16,961 bases of DNA from an uncultured Prevotellaceae bacterium (lineage in GTDB: Bacteria; Bacteroidota; Bacteroidia; Bacteroidales; Bacteroidaceae). A model generated the notes under the pieces. It searched no databases. It saw only the letters and a list, made by a program, of their open reading frames with translations, and was not told where the DNA came from. The number at the start of each line of letters is the position of its first letter. Position 1 is the stretch's first letter. The DNA is taken from contig CAMNHS010000017.1 in assembly GCA_946539635.1 (NCBI GenBank), positions 1-16,961 of the forward strand, written 5' to 3'. This document shows, piece by piece, positions 1 to 6,169 of the stretch. The translations under genes and the position numbers were made by a program.

Positions 1-752
1 TCGTCTTCGTTATGCGGGTCATGCTTCTCTATCTCAGAAATCCATGCCGCAGAAGTTGCAACAGAATCAAAATCGAACATCCCCGTGCCGAGAATCTTGT
101 CGAAATCGACATCACCATAATCACAAGGAATTATCTCCGCCTTTGGCTGGATGGCGCGAACTATCTCCGTGACACGCTTCAACTCGTCCGGAGTAACCTC
201 GGAAGCCTTGTTAAGAAGGATGATGTTACAGAACTCTATCTGCTGGATAACGAGATTCTCGATATCCTCCTCATCGCGCTGGGCACCGAGCAGAGACTTG
301 CCGCAACCGAACTCGTCCTTCATGCGCAGAGCATCCACAACAGTCACGATACAATCAAGACGAGGTATGCCACCTTGGCAGAACTGGTCACCCATACTTG
401 GGATAGAATATATCGTCTGTGCTATAGGAGCAGGCTCACAGATACCGCTTGCCTCAATTACGATATAGTCAAACTTCTGGAGCTTGACAATATCGTTGAG
501 TTGCTGAACGAGGTCCATCTTCAGAGTACAGCAGATGCAACCATTCTGCAAGGCAACAAGGGAATCATCCTGCTTGTCAACTACGCCCCCCTTCTCAATA
601 AGGTCGGCATCAATATTCACCTCACCGATATCGTTGACAATAACGGCAAATTTAATACCTTTCTCGTTGTTGAGAATACGATTGAGAAGTGTTGTCTTTC
701 CACTTCCCAAATAACCTGTCAAAAGTAAAACTGGAACTTCATATTTACTCAT
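1..752 (-). CDS. CobW/COG0523-family GTP-binding protein (metal chaperone type), C-terminal part outside window
   Basis: This is a G3E-family P-loop GTPase; relatives of this family insert or deliver metals (cobalt, zinc, nitrile-hydratase iron). The minus-strand reading frame opens with ATG at 752-750 and stays open to the left edge, giving 250 complete codons. The Walker A loop GYLGSGKTT lies at residues 13-21, an NDIGEVNIDAD stretch at 40-50, and the family's metal-binding CxCC motif (GCICC) at 71-75. An EASG motif follows, then a guanine-specificity NK in LLNKAS. The C-terminal CobW domain is beyond the window, so the family branch and metal cannot be told. It is divergent from the nuo operon, with 150 bp between the starts. 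No earlier in-frame Met sits before Walker A, so the start is firm. A -7-like element lies only about 9 bases upstream, implying a very short leader. The family is certain; the substrate is unknown. Confidence 0.93.
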   Translation of the reverse strand, partial: MSKYEVPVLLLTGYLGSGKTTLLNRILNNEKGIKFAVIVNDIGEVNIDADLIEKGGVVDKQDDSLVALQNGCICCTLKMDLVQQLNDIVKLQKFDYIVIEASGICEPAPIAQTIYSIPSMGDQFCQGGIPRLDCIVTVVDALRMKDEFGCGKSLLGAQRDEEDIENLVIQQIEFCNIILLNKASEVTPDELKRVTEIVRAIQPKAEIIPCDYGDVDFDKILGTGMFDFDSVATSAAWISEIEKHDPHNED

Positions 753-760
753 AATGCGTG

Positions 761-768
761 CAAAAATA
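761..768 (-). promoter_or_regulatory. Candidate -7 element for the CobW-family gene
   Basis: On the minus strand the sequence reads TATTTTTG, a match to the Bacteroidetes -7 consensus TAnnTTTG. It is followed by the same CACGCA bases found at the nuo promoter. No clear TTTG -33 element is seen about 20 bp upstream, so this is a partial match. If used, transcription would begin only a few bases before the ATG at 752. Confidence 0.4.
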
Positions 769-797
769 TAAAAAGTGAAATTATTTCCACCCTTAAC

Positions 798-816
798 ATG
801 GCAAATTACGTGCCAT
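798..816. repeat. Inverted repeat ATGGCA-N7-TGCCAT
   Basis: Perfect 6-bp arms (798-803 and 811-816) flank a 7-bp spacer, 22 bp upstream of the nuo -33 element. This could be an operator for a dimeric regulator or a small hairpin. Six-base arms also occur by chance, so the role is open. Confidence 0.5.
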
Positions 817-838
817 AAAAATTATTTTAAAAACTTTA

Positions 839-870
839 TTTGGTCATTTCAAGGATTTTTATTACCTTTG
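839..870 (+). promoter_or_regulatory. Bacteroidetes-type promoter of the nuo operon
   Basis: TTTG at 839-842 and TACCTTTG at 863-870 are separated by 20 bp, matching the known Bacteroidetes housekeeping consensus (TTTG, 19-21 bp, TAnnTTTG). Transcription would start around 875-877, giving an AT-rich leader of about 26 bases before the nuoA ATG at 903. No other promoter this good lies ahead of any nuo gene. Confidence 0.8.
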
Positions 871-902
871 CACGCAAAATTAAGTATTTTTAAAAAATCA
901 GT

Positions 903-1253
903 ATGTATTTCACTCTATTTATTACCGTAATCATAACAGCTGTTTTTCTGGTTGTTGCGGCATACATCACGGCCAAGCTACTTGGTCCTCGTACGTATGC
1001 ACCAGTAAAGGGTGAGCCATTTGAGTGTGGTATTCCTACTCGCGGTACGTCATGGTTGACGATGCACGTAGGTTACTACCTCTTTGCCCTACTCTTCCTG
1101 ATGTTTGACGTTGAGACTGTATTCCTATACCCATGGGCAGTTGTTGTTAACAAGTTTGGCGTGATGGCGTTAGCTTCTATCGGCTTCTTCATGCTAGTAT
1201 TAGTATTTGGCCTTGCATATGCATGGCGGAAAGGAGCGTTGGAATGGAAATAA
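903..1253 (+). CDS. nuoA: NADH-quinone oxidoreductase subunit A
   Basis: Small membrane subunit of complex I, at the junction of the hydrophilic and membrane arms near the quinone channel. The 116-residue length is usual. Three hydrophobic segments are visible (about residues 4-26, 57-78 and 88-108). The loop after the first carries the conserved ECG at 41-43, and the second begins with the conserved FDVE at 68-71 followed by FLYPW. The start has no Shine-Dalgarno sequence but follows the operon promoter by a short A/T leader, typical for Bacteroidetes. It is the first gene of the operon, and its 3' end overlaps the nuoB start by 10 bases. Confidence 0.96.
   Translation: MYFTLFITVIITAVFLVVAAYITAKLLGPRTYAPVKGEPFECGIPTRGTSWLTMHVGYYLFALLFLMFDVETVFLYPWAVVVNKFGVMALASIGFFMLVLVFGLAYAWRKGALEWK
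1231..1236 (+). promoter_or_regulatory. Shine-Dalgarno sequence deciding the nuoB start
   Basis: AAGGAG lies 7 bases before ATG 1244, inside the end of nuoA. It selects ATG 1244 over the in-frame ATG at 1223, which would add seven residues with no ribosome site. Confidence 0.75.
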
Positions 1254-1930
1254 GAAAGCCAAGTATCAAGAACATTCCATATAACGAATGGAAGGACAAC
1301 GAAACGTTGGAGAAACTCATCAACGAACTTAACGAAAACGGAGTAAACCTTATTGTCGGCAATCTTGACTCACTCATCAACTGGGGACGTAGCAACTCAC
1401 TATGGTCACTGACCTTTGCCACATCATGCTGCGGTATTGAGTTCATGGCATGCGGATGTGCACGCTACGATTTTGCCCGTTTCGGTTTCGAGGTAACAAG
1501 AAACAGTCCACGTCAGGCAGACCTGATAATGTGTGCAGGCACTATTACTCACAAGATGGCTCCTGTACTCAAGCGTCTGTATGACGAAATGGCTACGCCA
1601 AAATATGTCATTGCTGTCGGAGGATGTGCCATCAGTGGTGGTCCTTTCAAGAAGAGCTACCACGTAGTAAAGGGCATAGACGAATTCCTGCCAGTGGATG
1701 TATATATCCCAGGATGCCCTCCACGTCCGGAAGCAATCCTCTATGGTATGATGCAGTTGCAGAGAAAAGTGAAGGTGGAGAAATTCTTCGGTGGTGTGAA
1801 CCATAAGGAAGACAATCCAAACCCACTCGTTATTAGCGACATACCAAAGAATTTCATCAACGAGATGAAAAAGACTGCCGGTGAGGTGAAAGACTTTGTG
1901 AAGAAAGAAATTAACGATACATTTAAATAA
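1244..1930 (+). CDS. nuoB: NADH-quinone oxidoreductase subunit B (cluster N2)
   Basis: PSST-type subunit that binds the terminal [4Fe-4S] cluster N2, which reduces quinone at the interface with NuoD. The start at 1244 is preferred for its AAGGAG site and because the family's N-terminus reads MEIxKPxIK. With this start (228 residues) the cluster ligands are C62 and C63 (tandem Cys in SCCGIEFM), C128 (GGC) and C158 (PGCPPRPE), at the same spacing as in E. coli NuoB. The KRLYDEM and [10 protein letters not shown] stretches are also typical. Beyond about residue 185 there is a charged, Lys/Glu-rich tail of about 40 residues (to [12 protein letters not shown]), of unknown role. It overlaps nuoA by 10 bases and is followed after 17 bases by nuoCD. 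Confidence 0.96.
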   Translation: MEIRKPSIKNIPYNEWKDNETLEKLINELNENGVNLIVGNLDSLINWGRSNSLWSLTFATSCCGIEFMACGCARYDFARFGFEVTRNSPRQADLIMCAGTITHKMAPVLKRLYDEMATPKYVIAVGGCAISGGPFKKSYHVVKGIDEFLPVDVYIPGCPPRPEAILYGMMQLQRKVKVEKFFGGVNHKEDNPNPLVISDIPKNFINEMKKTAGEVKDFVKKEINDTFK

Positions 1931-1934
1931 TCAG

Positions 1935-1939
1935 GGAGG
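1935..1939 (+). promoter_or_regulatory. Shine-Dalgarno sequence of nuoCD
   Basis: GGAGG (within GGGAGG, 1934-1939) stands in the 17-base gap after nuoB, 8 bases before ATG 1948. This one lies outside coding sequence, so it is not explained by codon choice. Confidence 0.7.
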
Positions 1940-1947
1940 CAAGGACA

Positions 1948-3537
1948 ATGAAACTAAATCCAATTGAATTTTCATTTCGTGAGTTCGCCTCTGAGATGAC
2001 AAAACTGAAGAACGAGAAGAATTTTGACTATCTCGTAACCATCATCGGTGAAGATTTTGGTACCGCTGAAGGTGAAGAAAACAAAGACGACTATTCCCTG
2101 GGTTGTATTTACATTCTTGAAAACACCCAGACACATGAGAGAATAAGCACCAAGACAATGGCTGAGAAGATAGACGGGAACTATTACATTCAGTCTATCA
2201 GCAGTTTGTACAAATGTGCAGAGATGTTGGAAAGAGAAGTTTATGACTTCTATGGCATCCGTTTCCTCGGTAATAAGGACATGCGTCGTCTGTTCCTGAG
2301 AAACGACTTTAAGGGCTATCCTTTCAGAAAGGATTTTGTTGCATCAGAAGAATACTCACTGGAAGATGATACAGAGGTATCTACCACAACAGAGTACAAT
2401 CTTGATGCTAACGGCAAAGTGGTTGAAACCACTCACCCACTCTTCAAGGAAGGCGATTTCGTAATGAATATCGGTCCTCAGCACCCATCAACACACGGTG
2501 TGTTGCGTCTTGAGACTATTCTTGACGGAGAAACCGTTAAGAAAATTTATCCACACCTCGGTTACATACACAGAGGTATCGAGAAGATGGCAGAGGAGAT
2601 GACATATCCACAGACTCTCGCTATGACAGACCGTATGAACTACCTCTCTGCCATGATGAATCGTCACGCTTTGGTAGGTGTCATAGAGGAAGCTTTGGGT
2701 GTAGAACTGAACGACCGCATCAAGACCATCCGTACAATCATGGATGAGTTACAGCGTATTGATGGTCATCTGCTATACTTAGGATGTTATGCACAGGATC
2801 TTGGCGCTCTTACAGCATTCCTCTATTGCATGCGTGACCGTGAGTATGTCCTCAATGTAATGGAAGAGACAACCGGCGGACGCCTGATACAGAATTACTA
2901 CCGTATCGGCGGACTGCAGGACGATATCGACCCAAACTTCCAAGAGAACTGCAAGAAACTGATAGAGTACCTGCGTCCAAAGCTTGACGAGTACGTCAAA
3001 GTCTTTGGAGACAATGTCATAACACATCAGCGTCTTGAAGGTGTAGGCGTATTCACCAAGGAACAGTGTATCAGCTATGGCATCAGCGGCTCTAACGGTC
3101 GTGCCTCACAGTGGGCAAACGATATGCGTAAGAACTATCCATACGGAGTATATGACAAGGTAGATTGGAATCAGGTAGTGCTTGATGGTTGTGATGCACA
3201 AGACCGCTACTACCTTCGTGTGAAGGAGATTGAGCAGTCTCTGCGTATCATAGAGCAGCTCATCGACAATATTCCAGATGGTGAATACTACATCAAGCAG
3301 AAACCAATCATCAAATGTCCAGAAGGTCAGTGGTACTATGCCGTTGAGGGAACAAGTGGAGAATTCGGTGTCTATCTGGATTCAAAGGGTGACAAGTCAC
3401 CTTTCCGCCTAAAGTTCCGTCCTATGGCCCTGACTCTTGTTGCTGCACTTGATGAAATGCTGCAAGGAACAAAGATTGCCGACCTTATTGCTGTTGGCGC
3501 AGGATTGGATTATATTATTCCTGATATTGACAGATAA
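1948..3537 (+). CDS. nuoCD: Fused NADH-quinone oxidoreductase subunit C/D
   Basis: A 529-residue fusion of the 30-kDa (NuoC) and 49-kDa (NuoD) subunits. The NuoC part spans about residues 1-135 and shows its signature EREVYDFYGIRF at 95-106, followed by RRLFLRNDF and FRKDF. A linker of about 35 acidic or polar residues leads to the NuoD part (from about 172), beginning with MNIGPQHPSTHG at 173-184. H183 and Y232 (in MNYLSAM) keep the 49-residue spacing of the His and Tyr that bind the quinone headgroup in Thermus and bovine complex I. The LGYIHRGIEK, DELQRIDGHL, GSNGRAS and PFRLKFR motifs are present. NuoC/D fusion is known from E. coli and Bacteroidetes. It docks on NuoB and NuoI. Note that nuoH follows directly: nuoE, nuoF and nuoG, which follow nuoCD in E. 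coli, are absent. Confidence 0.97.
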   Translation: MKLNPIEFSFREFASEMTKLKNEKNFDYLVTIIGEDFGTAEGEENKDDYSLGCIYILENTQTHERISTKTMAEKIDGNYYIQSISSLYKCAEMLEREVYDFYGIRFLGNKDMRRLFLRNDFKGYPFRKDFVASEEYSLEDDTEVSTTTEYNLDANGKVVETTHPLFKEGDFVMNIGPQHPSTHGVLRLETILDGETVKKIYPHLGYIHRGIEKMAEEMTYPQTLAMTDRMNYLSAMMNRHALVGVIEEALGVELNDRIKTIRTIMDELQRIDGHLLYLGCYAQDLGALTAFLYCMRDREYVLNVMEETTGGRLIQNYYRIGGLQDDIDPNFQENCKKLIEYLRPKLDEYVKVFGDNVITHQRLEGVGVFTKEQCISYGISGSNGRASQWANDMRKNYPYGVYDKVDWNQVVLDGCDAQDRYYLRVKEIEQSLRIIEQLIDNIPDGEYYIKQKPIIKCPEGQWYYAVEGTSGEFGVYLDSKGDKSPFRLKFRPMALTLVAALDEMLQGTKIADLIAVGAGLDYIIPDIDR

Positions 3538-3567
3538 TCACACACCTTATTTATATAAACTATAATT

Positions 3568-4794
3568 ATGTTTGACTTCTCAATAATTTCAACATGGTTT
3601 CATGACCTACTGATGAACCTCATCGGATGCCCTGAGTGGCTCACTATTCTGATTGAGTGTATCGTTGTTGGTCTGCTGATAATAGTTGGCTATGCACTCC
3701 TTGCAATCGCACTGATATTCATGGAGCGTAAGGTGTGTGCATACTTCCAGTGCCGTCTAGGCCCTATGCGTGTAGGTCCTTGGGGATTGCTGCAGGTGTT
3801 TGCCGATGTCCTCAAGATGCTCATAAAGGAGATATTCTTTGTTGACAAAGCCGACAAACTTCTTTATGCACTGGCTCCAATACTCGTTATTATGGGTTCT
3901 ATAGGCGCTTTTGCATTCTTGCCTTGGAACAAGGGTGCAATAGTATTAGATTTTAATGTAGGTATATTCCTATATACAGCACTGAGTGCTATCGGCGTTG
4001 TAGGCATATTCCTTGCCGGATGGTCATCAAACAACAAATACGGCGTGGTATCTGCCATGCGTGGTGCTGTTCAGATGATTTCATACGAGATGTCTTTAGG
4101 ACTTTGTCTCATCACAGCATGCATCCTGACAGGAACAATGCAGGTGAGCGGTATTGTTGAGGCACAGACAGGTCCCTTCGGATGGCTGATATTCCAAGGA
4201 CATGTTCCTGCAATAATTGCTTTCCTAATCTTCCTCGTTGCCGGTAATGCAGAAGCTAACCGTGGTCCGTTCGACCTTGCTGAAGCTGAGTCAGAGCTTA
4301 CTGCCGGTTACCACACAGAATATTCTGGTATGGGATTCGGATTTTATTATCTTGCAGAGTTCCTGAACCTCTTCATCGTATCAGGAATGACAAGTTTGGT
4401 ATTCCTCGGTGGATGGTGTCCTATACACATCGGCATAGCAGAATTTGATGCTGTTATGGACTATATCCCAGGTATCGTATGGTTCCTGGGTAAAGCCTTC
4501 GCAATAGTTTGGCTGCTGATGTGGGTAAAGTGGACATTCCCACGTCTGCGTATCGACCAGATACTTACATTGGAATGGAAATACCTTATGCCATTAGCAC
4601 TCTGCAATTTAGTACTGATGACTGTATGTGTTGCATTCAACATCACAGGAATACAGTATATCAGCTACATTGTGCTGGCAGCAATAGTAGTTTTGGCAAT
4701 AATAATCTGTTCACGCGCTATGAAATTCCGCTCTGCTTTCGCAAGAGACCAGAAGTTGGTTGGCGTTGACATTGCAATAAAGAAAGACAAATAA
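3568..4794 (+). CDS. nuoH: NADH-quinone oxidoreductase subunit H
   Basis: Membrane subunit that forms the quinone-access channel and links quinone reduction to the pumping arm. The first signature, FMERKVCAYFQCRLGP (51-66) continuing into MRVGPWG, and the acidic loop PFDLAEAESEL (234-244) with GYHTEYSGM are both intact. The RLRIDQ and WKYLMP motifs mark the last conserved helices. At 408 residues it is clearly longer than E. coli NuoH (325); the extra length sits partly in the N-terminal segment and partly in a further hydrophobic helix (about 350-385) with a basic tail ending KKDK. The start lacks a Shine-Dalgarno sequence and follows nuoCD by 30 bases of AT-rich sequence, the longest gap in the operon. 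The gap contains no convincing promoter. Confidence 0.96.
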   Translation: MFDFSIISTWFHDLLMNLIGCPEWLTILIECIVVGLLIIVGYALLAIALIFMERKVCAYFQCRLGPMRVGPWGLLQVFADVLKMLIKEIFFVDKADKLLYALAPILVIMGSIGAFAFLPWNKGAIVLDFNVGIFLYTALSAIGVVGIFLAGWSSNNKYGVVSAMRGAVQMISYEMSLGLCLITACILTGTMQVSGIVEAQTGPFGWLIFQGHVPAIIAFLIFLVAGNAEANRGPFDLAEAESELTAGYHTEYSGMGFGFYYLAEFLNLFIVSGMTSLVFLGGWCPIHIGIAEFDAVMDYIPGIVWFLGKAFAIVWLLMWVKWTFPRLRIDQILTLEWKYLMPLALCNLVLMTVCVAFNITGIQYISYIVLAAIVVLAIIICSRAMKFRSAFARDQKLVGVDIAIKKDK

Positions 4795-4800
4795 TACACA

Positions 4801-5304
4801 ATGGCTAACAATAAATCATACTTCGCTACTGCTCTGGCAGGAGTAAAGACTCTGCTCACAGGTATGGACATTACCATGGGCGAGTATGTTACTCCGAAGA
4901 TAACTGAGCAGTATCCCGAAAACCGCAAGACACAGCACGTGGCAGAACGCCATCGCGGCACTTTGGTAATGCCACACGATGAGAATGGCAAGAACAAATG
5001 TACTGCTTGTACGCTGTGCGAAAAGACATGTCCTAACGGATCTATCAAGATTACATCACAAATGGTAGAAACAGAAGATGGCAAGAAAAAGAAAGTATTG
5101 GTTGACTACCTTTACAATCTTGGTGACTGCATGTTCTGCCAACTTTGCGTAAATGCTTGTAACTTCGGTGCTATCGAATTCCGTAAGGACTTTGAGAATG
5201 CAGTATTTAACCGTGATGCTTTAGCATTACACCTCAATATTCCGCCAGTACTTCCAGAGGCTAAGCCTAAGGCTGACGAAGAGGTAAACAATAAGGAGGC
5301 ATAA
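4801..5304 (+). CDS. nuoI: NADH-quinone oxidoreductase subunit I (two [4Fe-4S] ferredoxin-like)
   Basis: Carries clusters N6a and N6b, passing electrons to N2 in NuoB. The 167-residue protein has two CxxCxxCxxxC motifs: C67, C70, C73 and C77 (CTACTLCEKTCP), and C110, C113, C116 and C120 (CMFCQLCVNAC). The first ends in the usual Cys-Pro. In the second, Pro is replaced by Asn (CNFGAIEF); all four Cys ligands remain, so cluster binding should hold. An N-terminal helix (about 6-30) would lie along the membrane surface. In a complex lacking NuoEFG this ferredoxin-like subunit is an obvious place for electron entry, which is an inference. The start is six bases after nuoH with no Shine-Dalgarno sequence; its end contains the nuoJ ribosome site. 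Confidence 0.96.
   Translation: MANNKSYFATALAGVKTLLTGMDITMGEYVTPKITEQYPENRKTQHVAERHRGTLVMPHDENGKNKCTACTLCEKTCPNGSIKITSQMVETEDGKKKKVLVDYLYNLGDCMFCQLCVNACNFGAIEFRKDFENAVFNRDALALHLNIPPVLPEAKPKADEEVNNKEA
5293..5299 (+). promoter_or_regulatory. Shine-Dalgarno sequence of nuoJ
   Basis: AAGGAGG inside the last codons of nuoI, 7 bases before ATG 5307. It is a strong site, unusual for this phylum. Confidence 0.7.
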
Positions 5305-5306
5305 GA

Positions 5307-5831
5307 ATGGCAAATATAATAGTATTCGCAATATTGGCAGCAGTAATACTCTGCGCAGCCATATTCTCCGTAATGACAAAGAGCATTATGCGTTCAATTA
5401 CAGCTCTGCTTTTTGTACTCTTTGCTATAGCAGGTTTATACTTCCTGCTTGACTATACCTTCATTGGTACTGCGCAGTTGAGTATCTATGCAGGCGGTAT
5501 AACGATGATATATATCTTTGCCATACAGTTGATTTCTAAGCGTCGCCTTCAGGGTATAAAGGAAAAGATTGATTGGAAGCGTATGACAATAGCTGGACTT
5601 GTAGCCCTCACAGGCTGCTTAACAGTTATCATAGCACAATTGCGTACTGCTTTCTTTGACAAATTCTGCTCTGTGCCTGACGTAGAGATACCAATGGAAA
5701 GAATCGGTGAGACACTGATGGGTTCTGAGAAATATCAGTATGTACTGCCATTCGAATTTATTTCACTCTTCCTACTGGCATGTATCATAGGAGGACTAGT
5801 CGTTTCACGTAATCAGAAGGAGGACAAATAA
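5307..5831 (+). CDS. nuoJ: NADH-quinone oxidoreductase subunit J
   Basis: Hydrophobic membrane subunit next to NuoA, NuoK and NuoH. In 174 residues there are about five membrane helices (near 3-21, 29-49, 53-76, 90-110 and 146-166). The conserved third helix with QLSIYAGGITMIYIF (57-71) corresponds to the bulged helix that changes shape in the coupling mechanism; the usual YAGAI is YAGGI here. The protein ends in NQKEDK, and the codons for that tail also form the nuoK ribosome site. The start is supported by a strong AAGGAGG and lies two bases after the nuoI stop. Confidence 0.94.
   Translation: MANIIVFAILAAVILCAAIFSVMTKSIMRSITALLFVLFAIAGLYFLLDYTFIGTAQLSIYAGGITMIYIFAIQLISKRRLQGIKEKIDWKRMTIAGLVALTGCLTVIIAQLRTAFFDKFCSVPDVEIPMERIGETLMGSEKYQYVLPFEFISLFLLACIIGGLVVSRNQKEDK
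5817..5823 (+). promoter_or_regulatory. Shine-Dalgarno sequence of nuoK
   Basis: AAGGAGG within the last nuoJ codons, 8 bases before ATG 5832. Confidence 0.7.
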
Positions 5832-6140
5832 ATGGTACCAGTACAATGTTTCTTCGTGCTCAGTGCACTTCTCTTCTTCATCGGCGTATTTGGTTTCGTA
5901 ACCCGTCGTAACATGATAGCCATGCTTGTTAGCATAGAATTAGTACTCAATGCTGTTGACATCAATTTCGCTGCATTTAACCGCCTTCTCTATCCAGAAG
6001 CATTGGAAGGAATGTTCTTCACACTTTTTTCCATTGGTGTAAGTGCTGCAGAATCAGCTGTCGCAATAGCAATAATCATTAATGCTTACCGTCACTTCAA
6101 GAGTGATTCGGTTACAAGCATACAGAATATGAAACTCTAA
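5832..6140 (+). CDS. nuoK: NADH-quinone oxidoreductase subunit K
   Basis: Small membrane subunit in the proton path (MrpC-like). In 102 residues there are three helices. The two membrane-buried glutamates essential in E. coli NuoK (E36 and E72) are present as E36 (in SIELVLNAV) and E74 (in SAAESAVAIA). The gene starts on the base after the nuoJ stop, with a strong ribosome site, suggesting translational coupling. The N-terminus MVPVQCFF fits the family. Confidence 0.96.
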   Translation: MVPVQCFFVLSALLFFIGVFGFVTRRNMIAMLVSIELVLNAVDINFAAFNRLLYPEALEGMFFTLFSIGVSAAESAVAIAIIINAYRHFKSDSVTSIQNMKL

Positions 6141-6169
6141 TTATCAAACCAATAAAAAGAAAAAGAACT

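Larger units (their letters stand above)
753..902. other. Divergent intergenic region between GTPase gene and nuo operon
   Basis: This 150-bp AT-rich stretch holds no gene. It contains the nuo promoter (839-870), a weaker minus-strand promoter candidate near 761-768, two inverted copies of the 10-mer TTTGCACGCA (755-764 on minus, 867-876 on plus) and an inverted repeat at 798-816. Confidence 0.9.

Noticed and set aside
12-728. Plus-strand reading frame of 238 codons at the left end
   Set aside because: It is antisense to the CobW-family gene, whose minus-strand translation has a P-loop, CxCC and NK motifs; the plus frame shows no recognisable family.
1223-1243. Upstream ATG extending NuoB by seven residues
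   Set aside because: It has no ribosome site, while ATG 1244 has AAGGAG at 7 bases and the expected MEIxKP N-terminus.
3538-3567. AT-rich gap before nuoH as a second promoter
   Set aside because: Only 30 bp, with no TAnnTTTG element; it is better read as an A/T-rich translation start region.
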